NCBI GenBank assembly: GCA_963971405.1
Contig: OZ020486.1
Location: forward strand, 13,229,419-13,293,418
DNA length: 64,000 nt
Source of the DNA: Psococerastis gibbosa
Lineage: Eukaryota > Arthropoda > Insecta > Psocodea > Psocidae
Reading direction: 5' to 3'
Shown in pieces: positions 44,415 through 55,756 of the stretch. The translations under genes and the position numbers were made by a program. Within the stretch, counting starts at the first letter, position 1; the number at the start of each line of letters is the position of its first letter. The notes under the pieces are model-generated. The model was not told the origin of the DNA and searched no databases. It was given only the letters and a program-made list of their open reading frames with translations.

Positions 44415-45352
44415 AGCGGCCCGATCATAGCGATTGGTATTAGCTTACTCCAGGGATTAAAACTGTAAACAAACCAATATTATATATTATATAGTATTAT
44501 ATTAACCCCGGTATTATGATCGGGCCAGGCCTGTCTTTTCCTGCTGTAACCATATCATTCATTGGTCATGGCTTCATGGACATGGCAAAATCAAACCACA
44601 TGAGAATTTTTCTCTGAATAATCCAAATTATGGCTACATTCAGAAGCCCGTATTCTCTAACATGATGCTTTACAGGGGCTATGTAATCCTGTCCCACTGC
44701 AGCAATGGAGATAGTACTGGACTTCCCACCCCTCCATGTTGCAGTGGAAACTTCTGCAGAAATGGCATTACTAGGAGTGGAAGGGCAATTAAGAGAGACT
44801 CAGCCTCTCTGACTACGTCTGACCACTGCCTGGATATGCCAAGCAATAGAATCCATCCAAAATACTGTTTTAGGAGGGAATTCGAAACTATATTAGGGAC
44901 AATGAAAGAATGCTGCGAATCAGCAGGAATTCTCAATAGTCACACAATCAAGTGGTATACTGATGGCTCTAGGCTAGGAAGTACCAAACCAAGAACAGGC
45001 CTTGGCGTCTTTGGTCCTGGGGTTAAATATCTGGAGTCTCTTAGGGAGACAACTATAGTCTTGCAGATTCTGCAATGAAGGTGCGGAGGACCTGCGATGC
45101 GATGCGATGCAATCGCACGAAGAAGAGCAGCATGCTCGGAAAGCTTGCAGTTACATGTAAAAGACCTACCACTTCTGAATCCCCTCAAGATCCTGGCTCT
45201 CGTGAGGGAGATAGGCCTCGAGAAAGTGATGTAGAAGTGATGTAGATACTTTGTTGTAGGGGGCACAATAGGCCAATAGGCTTAAGTGCACACAGGTAAC
45301 ACCTGTACCCCAACTTATATAAAAAAAAAAAAAAAAAATGATCGGGCCGCTG
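44415..45352. mobile_element. MITE with 16-bp perfect TIRs, split by the LINE insertion
   Basis: Left end CAGCGGCCCGATCATA (44414-44429). Removing the LINE and one target-site copy leaves TATGATCGGGCCGCTG as the right end, a perfect 16-bp inverted repeat. The original element was about 115 bp (44414-44526 plus 45349-45352). The CAGNG start resembles hAT ends, but I see no matching 8-bp flank. Confidence 0.7.
44527..45337 (+). mobile_element. 5'-truncated LINE 3' end with RNase H remnant and poly(A), flanked by target-site duplication
   Basis: Pieces of a non-LTR ORF2 C-terminus appear in shifted frames: DFPPLHVAVET, IKWYTDGSRLGS (RNase H start) and a Cys-rich CRFCNEGAEDL tail. They are followed by a 3'UTR and an A-run at 45321-45338. 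The sequence ATGATCGGGCC occurs immediately before the 5' end (44516-44526) and after the A-run (45338-45348). This is the expected duplication for target-primed insertion. Frameshifts make it non-functional. Confidence 0.8.
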
Positions 45353-45609
45353 GTTGAACATTTCAATTATTGAAATGTCTCATGTCTGGAAAGCTCCATT
45401 CTACAATACCTAGGCCTAGTGTAAAGCCAAGAAAAGCTGTCTTGGTTATGGGCCTGCTCATAGACGTGTATAAATTTAAATATAAAAATTAATGCAAAAA
45501 GTCAATAAAGATTGCTTAATTGTTTGTAATTTTTGTGATAGCCTAAAATTCGAATAATCTACCAGCATACATGTTGCCCCCGGGCCGAGAGGTCTTAAAT
45601 GATTAGGGA

Positions 45610-46198
45610 TTAGGCTATGCATGCATGCATGGATAAAATATTGGTCATGCAGAAGCGTGCTGTTAGAATTATAGCCGGACTTAAATGGAGGGAGTCATGT
45701 AGGCAAGCCTTTAAAGGCCTCGAAATTCTTACTGCTCCCTCCATGTATATAGAAGCGGCCATAATGCACAATTGTAAAGTCACAACAGTGGGAGAAATAT
45801 CGGGCCGTGAAACCCGGCGGGCCGATATCGACTTCCATATTCCCCGAACCCGAAGACATGGCACCGACAACTTTATTCTAATAAAGGGAAGGTTGCTGTT
45901 CAACCAGTTACCGGACCACATTAAGAGACTGCGTTCAGAGGCTAGGGAGTTCAGGCGAATATTACACACTTACCTGGTGAAGGGTGTGTTCTATTCGCTT
46001 GATGAGTTTCTGGGGAATGCTTAAATAATATTGGCCGATTTGTTTCTTACAATGGACTAATTTTAAATTTTAAATTTTTATATTTTATTGTGGTTAGTTA
46101 TTTAAGTTAAATGTTAGATTTTAAGTGTTTTTAGTTTGGTTAAAATTGTATTGTACTGCATTGTACTCTGTGCTTCAATATAATTATTCATTCATTCA
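45610..46198 (+). mobile_element. LINE ORF2 C-terminus and 3'UTR (5'-truncated)
   Basis: An open frame to 46024 reads MQKRAVRIIAGLKWRESCR, KGLEILTAPSMYI, GRLLFNQLPDHIKRL and FYSLDEFLGNA. This is the conserved end of the reverse-transcriptase ORF in Jockey/CR1-like non-LTR elements. An AT-rich 3'UTR follows and ends in an ATTC microsatellite (about 46184-46198). The reading frame is intact over about 135 residues, so the insertion is relatively young. The catalytic palm is absent. Confidence 0.8.
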
Positions 46199-47257
46199 TG
46201 CTCGAAGATTCGTCACATCGTAGCCTAGTGACACTGACAACATCGAAGGTCTCGTGGAAAAAATTAAAATTCTTAGTAGGTCTACAGTTTTATTAAGTAT
46301 AAAGTATAAAGTATATTATAAAAACATACCACCGGTTTTGGCGCACCCCATAGTCAATTACCATGAGCCCAGGTTTTTGTTGGGGGGGGGGGGGGGTCCA
46401 ACCTTTTATTACGTATTTATTAATGAAAGTTCATTCTATTCAGTGTAAAGCCTTTTTATTTCGGAGGAAGTCCGGACCCCTTGGACCACCTTCTTGTTCA
46501 TCAGTGGCAGTAGGCTATAAGAAGTTAATAAGGAGACTATTATGTACGATATATCCTTCGAAGACAACTTGTTCACTTTTATGCGATTCACTGCACACTA
46601 ACGTTTATTATTACCCAGTGTTAAAAAATTTGACGAATTAAGACTAGATAAAATTGGGTTCTCTTTCATGAAGTTACACAATATAAAAAAGTGAGGGGAA
46701 TTTAAACTATGGTAGATATAACAAATAAGATTTTAATGTTTATATTCAAACAAATTTCAAATAAAGCCGCGAAAACCAGTCAATTTAATCGAACTTTTGC
46801 ACCTGCCCCCCCCCCTGAATCCAATCCTAGCTTCATGCCATTATACAGAATACTTAAGTAGGAAACCCGAAATCATGGCGATCACTTTTCTTCATAAAGC
46901 TCGAAGCTTAAGGGTGTAGCCTGGACTATTCGTATTGTTGTCAAGTGGATTTACTTTTGCTGAAGGGTTGGCAACCACTGGACTTTACCTTTCCCTCATC
47001 GCGGATAAATGATGTGGAATAACACAATCCTAGATTACTGTCCCATTCAGAGCTTTCAGCTTTACAATAATTTCAAAGTTCAGCTCTCAGGGTTGGCCAT
47101 TGTGCTGGATTTTGATATTTTGTCAAAAAAGCTGAAACCACACATTAATATCTTGAAACTTGAATACCTAAGTTTTAAGGTAATTTTTTTTACAGAGGCC
47201 ATGCAATATCTACATTTTTATTAAAATTATTGATACATCATTATGATACATTATTGT

Positions 47258-47466
47258 AAGGACATGTAGAGTAGTGGTATAGACTCCGACTTTCACCCGA
47301 AAGGTTGTTGGTTCGAGCCTCACTCTGGTTACATTTTCTGGCCATGCTTCGGGGGTCATGTAAAGCAAGCGGTTCCGGGGCTTCTTAGTTGAGTGAAGGA
47401 GAGGGCTTTATAGCCCTATATCGGCTAGGTTGGCTTAGTAATAGAACAAAAAAGTCAATATTTTTT
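47258..47466 (+). repeat. tRNA-derived SINE (family A), best-preserved copy
   Basis: TAGAGTAGTGGTATAGACTCC (A-box), GGTTCGAGCC (B-box), body GGCCATGCTTCGGGGGTCAT and GAGAGGGCTTTATAGCCC, tail GAACAAAAAAGTCAATATTT. The internal promoter boxes are intact by eye. Confidence 0.8.
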
Positions 47467-47475
47467 ACAAAGAAA

Positions 47476-47860
47476 TGAGCGGGTTTGAGGTTCAACGGTT
47501 AAGACAATGTGACAATATGCATAGATCGATGGTTCGAATTCCACCAAGTCCCGATTTCGCTAAAGCCTCTAATTTCAGTTATAACGAGGAGGTTGCCTCT
47601 TTCCTCTTCAATCTAAGTTTGTTTAACGTTAGTATTGTATATACCATATTATTGAATAGAGCATTGCCTTTATGCAATAAAGTTAGCCTCCAGACCTGTC
47701 CGGTTAGATTGTTGTGTAGCTGTGCTGACGAATAAGAATCTTGTTGAAGAGTATTTAAGTAGAGGATTTAGCAGACTCAGTACGTGAGTGGGCTTATGGT
47801 CCAGCGGTTGAGACAATGCCCTGGATAGGCGTGAGTTCGAATCTGACTAAGTCTAAGAAA
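47476..47860 (+). repeat. tRNA-derived SINE family B, two heads in tandem
   Basis: Two tRNA-like heads. 47476-47540 has CAACGGTTAAGACAATG and GGTTCGAATTCC. 47787-47845 has CCAGCGGTTGAGACAATG and AGTTCGAATCTG. Between them is AACGAGGAGGTTGCCTC and AGAGCATTGCCTTTATGC. A related piece at 44245-44380 carries GGGTTCGAATCC and GAGGAGGTTGCCTC. Confidence 0.65.
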
Positions 47861-48162
47861 ATTATAGAAGTCGCATAGTAGTAATAACAAGTTTGGCTAA
47901 AACACTAAGTTTTTGTTTTTGTTTGTTTATTAAGTCCAACTTTGCCTAAGCCCTTTAATTGAGGTTTTCGACAATAGGAACTAGGCGATATCATGTTTGG
48001 GGCCGAGTTTCGACTTGAAACTTGCCTAGATTATCCACCGAAAGTTAATCTTGCCAAAAGTTATGGGCTCATGTGTACAAACAAAGACAGTAGGCCTACC
48101 TAACAGGGATTTTCATAATCTAGGATTTAAAAAAAATATTGTACCTTCAGTATACAGTAGTG

Positions 48163-48512
48163 CCAACGGCCTTACCATGTTGATTCCATTAGAGCAGAGC
48201 ATGTTTCAAACTGCGGCAACTTGGTAGTGTGCACAGCATTGGCAGGGGAACCTGGTGGGACATGATAACGTGCTTAGGCAGTATAAGTCGAGTCCTGGTT
48301 ACCTCCGATCCAATCGTGTGAATTTACCATGTTCCCCAAGTGGTTCGGAATCCACTATAATCAGGTTATCCCTGTTAGTCAACTCCCCTTTCCCCGAGGT
48401 GATAGAGTCTGCCCTTTGGGTGCCTCAGGTTAACAAACAGACTCATTCCCCCCGCCAGGCTGACAGGGTTGCTTAAAGCAGAAATGCTGAAAGCAGGCGT
48501 TAGAAACAACAG
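48163..48512 (-). repeat. Interspersed repeat C, reverse copy
   Basis: GCCAACGGCCTTACCATG to GCAGGCGTTAGAAACAAC, collinear with the reverse of 5425-5800. Confidence 0.75.
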
Positions 48513-49307
48513 TATACAGTAGTATATTTTGTATGCCTACCGTATACATTAGTAAATTTAATCCTGGCCTTCCAAGCTCAGCGTAAGAGAGGGCTTTTAG
48601 CTCTGTATAACTCTGCAACGCTGGCTTAGAAATAGAATATATTTATTTCTTACTGCGGTAGGCATAGAAATCTATATCCACGAAATTTTATGCATATACT
48701 GCAAAATATACAGAACTGATATACTAATGACAAGCAATAGCAAGACGTAGCTTACAAGATGTACCCTAAATACCAGTGCAATGGGTAGGATCCGCCAAGT
48801 GCAATATTGTACGTTGTAAGCTCATTCCTGCATAAATTAAGTTATGCAACAATGCCCACTACAGAGTTCGGTTCGGAACCTTCATCAACGCAAATACACA
48901 ATATAAATATATGTATACAATTTTTTAAAATAACCGTATAAACAAGCGTGTTTCTTAATTATTGACATTTATCGTACTTTGGCAGCCCTGTACCATCGAT
49001 AATATGGTTTGAGAGCACTCACCTATTTTCTCATTTTCGCAATAAAATGTTTTACCGGCCATCAAAAGGGCTTTTACAGCTAGAGCTGTTCTAAGCTAAC
49101 TAATGATAGGTACTGATTTTGTATTAAGAGCAACTTGGACACCCCATCTGCACCTTGTTTCGAATTTCCAATGAATCTTCGATCATAGAACTGATTAAAT
49201 CAAGGCATTTAGATTAATGGCACGGAGTCTGACTTTAACCAGAAAGGTTGTTGGTTTGAGTCCGATTGTCTTATAATTGGCCTTGAAAGAGACCTAAGGG
49301 TCTAATG

Positions 49308-49492
49308 CAATGGTGGATCCACCCACGGGGGGGGGGGGGGGGGGTTATGACCCCCCCTAAATGAGCAAATTCCTAGTAAATTCATAAGATACCTAGTAAA
49401 AAAAAAAACTCAACTTTTCAACAAAAAAATTACCCTTTAAACTTAGAAAAAACTTGAGACCCCCCTTAAATTTTCGGCTGGATCCGCCCTTG
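49308..49492. mobile_element. hAT-like MITE (TGGCGGATCC family), copy 1
   Basis: Starts CAATGGTGGATCCACCC and ends GGCTGGATCCGCCCTTG. Flanks GTCTAATG and GTCAAATA match 6 of 8. It holds a G run of about 17 followed by GACCCCCCCTAAATGAG. Confidence 0.72.
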
Positions 49493-50177
49493 GTCAAATA
49501 GACAGTTGTTGTTCCTTTCTGTTATTTACAGCGAAACAATAACTTTGGCACAGGTTTACAAAGGAATGGAAAATGTAAACAAGTACAGAGCCAAGTACGA
49601 AGGTAGTCTGGGAAATCAGAGATAAAATGGAAATGGGGCGGTAAAAGTTGGGGGTGGGAACCCTCTTGCAGCAGCAGAGGAGGTATGACTGATGAGTGAT
49701 CTCACAAATCCGGCTTAGCTCCTAACCTCTCCACTCTGAGTTCAGACAGGAGCTAGAGCCGGCAGGGTGATGCAGGAGGGTGCTTTCTCTCTAAATTTTT
49801 GTCGAATTTTATTAGTGGATGCCACGTATACAAAATTAGAAAATTACAGCATGTGTCGCAGGTAAAAGAACTCACTAGAAGAAGACACTCCGATGATTTA
49901 CACAAATATATTACACAAAATACAACTAATATACATCAGACACACACGCAGACTGACTCCGTACAAAGGAGGGAGTCAGCAGTCTAGTTGCTGACACTTG
50001 GTCCCAGTACCGGCCCATCTACCTAAGGTATAATGCTGGGCCATGTTATCACTATTCCAGTAGTCGTGGACATTACATAAGCGAAGCTTGTTAATTGTAT
50101 ATACTGTAATATGGAAGGTAGAAAATCGACTTCTCAAGATCGTGTGTTTATGTTTCTTATTTATTCATTAAGTAAGT

Positions 50178-50344
50178 CAGGGGCCTCATTTCAATAAAAA
50201 TTTTCAGGGGGCGGGGGGGGGGATGACAATTAGATATATTTTTAACCAAGTTTGTAACGATTTCACGATTTCCACGTTAGTCATGGTTAATGTTGTATTT
50301 CTGCTAATCGCAAGGCAATTGAGCCTTCCTGAATGACGCCCCTG
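50178..50344. mobile_element. Possible hAT-like MITE
   Basis: Starts CAGGGGCCTCATTTC and ends TGAATGACGCCCCTG. A G run near the left end fits the other elements here. The flanks match poorly. Confidence 0.45.
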
Positions 50345-51839
50345 AAGCTCAGATCATTATTTTTAGTCTAAAGTGTTTTGAGGTACTATTGTATAATATT
50401 GGATATTATCTATTGAAAAAAAAAGAAGAAAAAAGTATGACTTCGCTCATAGATCAGAATTATTTAAGAAGGCGCAATTGATTAATTAGCTAGAATTACA
50501 GTCCAAAAGGGTAGTTTATTACTAGTATAACCGTGTTCTATTTAAGTTGGTATAATAGGGTCAACTTGCCGTTTGCAGAAGCCACTTACGATAAGTTTAA
50601 GAAACTTAGCCCCTTTGAGGTTCCCGTCAACTCGAAACCCTACCAAGAGGTCTCAGGAGTTACACGTAACGCCTTTTTGTTCCTTTAACGAGCCAAGTTT
50701 AGGGACTTATTTGAAGGATTCACCCCAATATCAAACTATTGACGTTTATAAAGCCGTCTAATAAGACGCTTTCGCGTGCCGTAGCCTACTCAAAATCTAA
50801 CCATCTCCAATTAAAATCGATAAAGTGATAATTTTAAAATGTGTCCAATCTTGCTGATTTCAACTTTAGCCGTTTTAATGTTTAGGCTATATAAAAATTG
50901 GAGAACCCATAGCAGCCTATTTACGTAGTAATAGGTACGATATTAAATGTTGGTGTTGTGAAATGAGCTTTGTAATCATCCTGGCAGTGGCATAGACAGT
51001 CCAGTTGTTATAGAGAACTAGACTATGAAGAGGTTCGAAACTCTACATTATGCGAAGAATTACTGCTTTACCTCCACCGGTTGGGGAAAAAAGCGGCTGC
51101 ATGGCGTGGCATAGCTTTTTAATTAGGTAATTAGGGGCAACAAGATCTTAGTGTCTTCCCCCCCCCCCCGTTTGCCACCAATTTTTGAAATAAATTTGCC
51201 TGACATAGTGGGGCTCGCAGTTTGATCGCTGTGACAGGCATGTTACTGACAAGGTATAACATCCCAAATAGCTCAGTGGTTAAGAGAGAGTTTTTCCCCT
51301 TGCAATTATCATAGCTCAGTGGTGGTCAACCCGTGATTCCGAGCAGCCGCGGTAGAATTAAAATTGAAACTAGAAGAAATCAAAATTTAATCCATCATAT
51401 GGAAATTCAAAATGAAAAAAAAACAAAAATTAATTTATTGCATCACATCTTATCCCTATATTTATGTTGTCTAGTATTGTATATAAAAGTAAAAACAACA
51501 GCTATAGAAAATTAAGTTACTTTTCCCCCGTTTCACCTATCTAGTACATAATTATAGTTTATGTATTGTAGTACGTCTGGCTCACCAACCTTCATAGGTC
51601 GCTGTGAACTCAGAATATGGCTCCATTGTGCAAAATGGTTCATGACCACTGTCATAGCCTATCCTCCAAATGATTATGTCTAATTTTCAGCTAATAAGTT
51701 ATTAATACAAGATTAGGGCGGCTGGATCACACATTCAGTTTAAAAATAAAATAAAATTACATATTTGCCTGGCCTCGTAGCCCCCCCCCTTCCCCCTTCT
51801 ATACCCCTCCTTTTTTACCATCTTTCCCCCCTTTTTATA

Positions 51840-52028
51840 TTCCATGTACGATAATTTAAGTTAGGTTAGATTTTTTATAAGTAGTTACAAGTTAGATATT
51901 AGTAGATATAAGTTAGATATTTTACTATGTATACTGTTATTAAGTTATGGTTAACAAGGAAACAAAAGACTTTATAGTCTTATTGTTCGCCATTTGTATA
52001 GCAATAAAAAGTCGTTTATTCATTCATT
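51840..52028 (+). repeat. LINE-like 3' tail ending in ATTC repeat
   Basis: AT-rich sequence with repeated GTTAGATATTA-type words, then GCAATAAAAAGTCG and a TTCA/ATTC simple repeat. The ending is like that of the LINE at 45610-46198. Similar tails occur near 37854-37905 and 38070-38115. No coding sequence is left. Confidence 0.45.
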
Positions 52029-52499
52029 CAATACCATAATTTATTTTGCAACTTAAATTTACTTACACTAATATGCCCCTCAATTAACCTGCGAAGCGGT
52101 ACGTAGCAACTGTTTTAGTCCATTAAATGCGTCCTCGTGCTTACCTCTATCCTAACATAAAAATTCCTATGCAAAAATCGAATCTACAGTATGTACTGCA
52201 TCCAGAATGCATTTTGCTTTGGCTCTTGCATCATGAGTTCATGATAATTCCGCTCAGGGTTATGCTTTATGCAAACTTAGAATGGGTAAATAACAATAGC
52301 CAATAGGAAGCAGCCATCGGCATGATTTCAATGCATCCTTTTCTTTCCAACGTTAATAAGACTATCGTATGTAGGCTCCGCATAGTTAGACCACCCCTGC
52401 TGTCACGTTCGCGGCTAACTACAACCTAGGGTGACATGGTGTCAACTAAATGCCTTTTTATTCCTTATTGGCTCAGATTACTTTCTTACTTACTTACTC

Positions 52500-52690
52500 C
52501 TTGGTGCTACGGCCTGTGAGAGAAGGGCTTCGGCCTGCTCTGCTCCATCGCGCCAGCCTGCGCGGTCCTGTGCTCTCCTTCGCCAGTCATCGACACCTCG
52601 ACGTCATCCAACCATCGCATCCGTGGCCCACCCGTCTTCTGTCTTGGGGCACCTTGCGTAAGAGCAGCCCTAATTTTTTGGCAATCGTCC
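52500..52690 (-). pseudogene. LINE ORF2 C-terminal remnant
   Basis: GC-rich patch in AT-rich DNA. The minus strand reads RRRAQDRAGWRDGAEQAEA, the AQDR-x-x-W motif common at the end of several LINE ORF2 proteins. No catalytic motifs are visible, and the fragment is short and isolated. Confidence 0.5.
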
Positions 52691-52999
52691 CGCGTGCCTT
52701 AGACCTGATTACACGCTCTAATATTTATGCTATCCGTTATTTATTCGATTGAAGAAATATTTGTAATGTTTATGTTGAAGTATACGATTTGAATGTTTAT
52801 TTATTTTTTGTTTTGTTTATTTTTATTTTTAAAAAAAGGTTAATCGCATACAAACAATTCAATGAATGTATCCGATTGACCTCTTCAGTCGCCTCACTAT
52901 GTTACATAATAGGTCCTTGTGTCGAGTTACGACACGTCTCTGATCGCACAAGTACAAGCACGCTACCACCTGGCCATCGAAGTCGATTTAGGTGTCATA

Positions 53000-54775
53000 C
53001 TTTTCGATTTTTCTCATCCTCATATTTATATGCATATTGTACCAATATTCGAGTGTGTGATAAGGGGGATTGTCATTTTTTTCCCACACTAGCTCAGGTG
53101 CTGCAGCCCATGGCGGATTTTCCAAGAGGCGGCAATTAGTTTAGGACTCATAGGATTGGCCCAACCTCGAACTGAACCTTTGCCTGGTTCGACGATGAAG
53201 AACCTAACTGCTTAGGTGCGGTTGGAGGTTTGATTCTGCGAAAATTGTCTTGTTCGGTTTGAAACAAGAAATTTGGTGTCAATTTTTCAATCGGAATTGA
53301 ACCTCTGGAATCTATTGTAGTGAAGGATTAGTTCAGGTAAAATGTTGCCGGGTTCTGTTGGAGGTTGGGATCGAATTTGGCCCGATCCTCGGGTCTCCGG
53401 TTCGAAACATGACACTCAGTATCGATTTTCCGATCCGAAGCGAACCTCTGGGATCTATAGCAAAGCTCAGAATACTGGATTCGGGTACAAAGTTGCTCGG
53501 TTCGGTTCGAGGTTCGCGCCGACCCTAAAACCCACTGTTCGTGAATAGGCTACCTTAAAGTCTTTCGTTTTTCATGTTACCATTAAAAATGGGTTGAAAA
53601 TCTTAGGTAAACGCTAGGGATTTAGCCACATACCGTATCCATATGATAGTAAATTTGCAAAATTTAAAATGAACATTGGTAATTATGCAGAACTCTTTAG
53701 AAAAATTGTTAAATTCGTTGTAATTTTCATCTTTTAGGGTGTTTCTTGGTTATCACATGCATATCAAAACCATCCAGAGCTTAAAATAAAGTTTTTTTCA
53801 AATCAACATTTTGCTAATTAACAGCTAAATAAACAGCTTCGAGTAAAACCCTTATTATAGGTTATATCATAACTGAGTAGAAAATCAGTTTTACGAAAGT
53901 TCGTTGCATTAACGACCACCGAAAACTGCGAGTTTTCGTTAAGGCGTTTTTCGTAGTTGCAAAGACAATATTTAACGATAAAGTCGCGTTCATCAACCCA
54001 ACGACAATGAACCTTAACGACAAGCCACATCGTTACTGCAAGTCTGCAACGAACAACAATAGCAACGGTTCGGTGCATTAACGACAGAAGCGCTTACGAA
54101 AATGACTTTCGTACAAATTTTCTTACATTGTTCTTATCTTTCTACATTTGCTGGTACGAAACCGGAAAGTCTGAGGCAAAAATATCTCACCGGTAAAGAA
54201 TATAAGCCTCTATCTTTACCCCACCGGATGCAGGCAAATAAAGATTACAGTCTCCGGTTAGAGCAGAGTACCTACTGTACTGTATGTTGAAAACACCTAC
54301 GAGAAATAATGTAAAAAAACCGAAGAATTATACTAAGTTTTTTTTTATTAAGATACCGTACTGTGGAGTTTCGAATCCAAGCCATTTCCCTTTGAGTCTT
54401 TCCTTTTCTTGCCAAAATTTTCTCGCTCAAATAAATGTCTGGATTCTGTGTTGGTTTATTATTATTATTATTATATTTATACCAACAGCAATTACAATTT
54501 AATACTAATGATACAAATACCGCAAAGCAATAGCCCGTGTGCGGTTTGACGTGTTGGTTACCTATCTAAACAAATAAAAACATATAAAATGCGTCCAGTA
54601 TCAAATGTTAAAATGCTAAAAAAAAACACGCAATGTAGACAAGGACTTTTAAATCGGAGGTGGGGGGGGGGGGATCGTAGGAGAAATTAAAACTTATAAG
54701 AGAGCATGTAGTATAAGTGGTTAATCAATTCTTAACTTCTGTTCGCAACCATTTGTCTAAAATTTTTTTTTAATA
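53000..54775. other. No gene seen
   Basis: 53160-53540 contains repeated CGGTTCG-type words (GGTTCGA, TTCGGTTCGAGG), possibly a degenerate repeat. Otherwise there is no recognisable feature. Confidence 0.45.
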
Positions 54776-54992
54776 TAAATAAATAAATAAATAAATATTG
54801 ACTCTTTTTGTTCTATTACTAAGTCAACCTAGCGGAGTTAGGGCTATAAGCCCTCTCTTACACTCAGAAAGCCCGGGACCGCCTGCTTTACATGCCCTCC
54901 GAAGCATGGCCAGAAAATATAGCAAGTGTGGGACTCGAACCAACAACCTTTCGGGTAAAAGTTGGAGTCCGTTCCACTACTCTACATGTCCT
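54776..54992 (-). repeat. tRNA-derived SINE (family A)
   Basis: Near full-length reverse copy: an AAAT repeat tail, AGCCCTCTCTTACACTCAG, GGGACTCGAACCAACAACC, and CCACTACTCTACATGTCC. Confidence 0.8.
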
Positions 54993-55756
54993 GAATATTG
55001 CTAAATTTTTTGCTGTTTTAATTTCTAGGAGAAGTTTGTTGAAATTTTTTTTTCCAGTGTATTCTGTTTGTCTCTGTATTAGGGTAGCTTTAGGTCTGAT
55101 CTTTATTAGTGGTTGTGTTTGTATGTATCGAGTGGTATGGTTGTGATTTACTGTTTCCTTGGATTTCTAATTTTTGTATATCTGCAGAATACCTAGATTC
55201 TTTCACAAATAATTGTTGAACAATAAGTGCATTAGATATTTCAAACAAATTGCTTGTGGGAAAAGTTGCAATTCTTGTTCGTACCAAGGTCCTTTTATGA
55301 CAGCTCCTTGCAGATCTTCGATCTCGTAGGTGAGAGGGATCGAGGAAAAAACTGTACTTATCTCAGAAACCTCAATAGACCATGAAGGCAATTAACCTTT
55401 TTCGAATATGGCAATTTGTTTTGAAACAATAATACTGACAAACAGAAAATTTATATTTTCTCACTGTGCTGATTTTATGGCGGGAAACTGTTTTTATGTA
55501 TCATTCTCGATTTTTCCCGGTTTTACCGGATGCAGGGTCATTTTTATTGTTCTATACCTACTATTGTTGTATTGAGAAATAATTTTGAATTTTGAAACCC
55601 ACTCATATTTCGCTTGCGTAAACTAAAATTTTTTATATACCGTAAGTGAGAAGTTGTACCAATACCATTCTATTTTCCTTTGCGCAGCTATACTAACATC
55701 TTCCTTTTTCAACCCCTTTAATACCGTTGCTTTCTCCAAACCACCATCAGCGGCCA

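Noticed and set aside
45090..45115. GATGC pentamer repeat as a possible CRISPR or satellite
   Set aside because: Only three or four units within a LINE tail. It is a simple microsatellite.
46376..46500. G-run element resembling the hAT MITE at 59305-59452
   Set aside because: Interior similarity is present but I could not find paired ends or a target duplication, so not annotated as an element.
51262..51290. tRNA-like A-box (TAGCTCAGTGGTTAAGAG)
   Set aside because: No matching B-box at tRNA spacing and no cloverleaf. At most a SINE head remnant.
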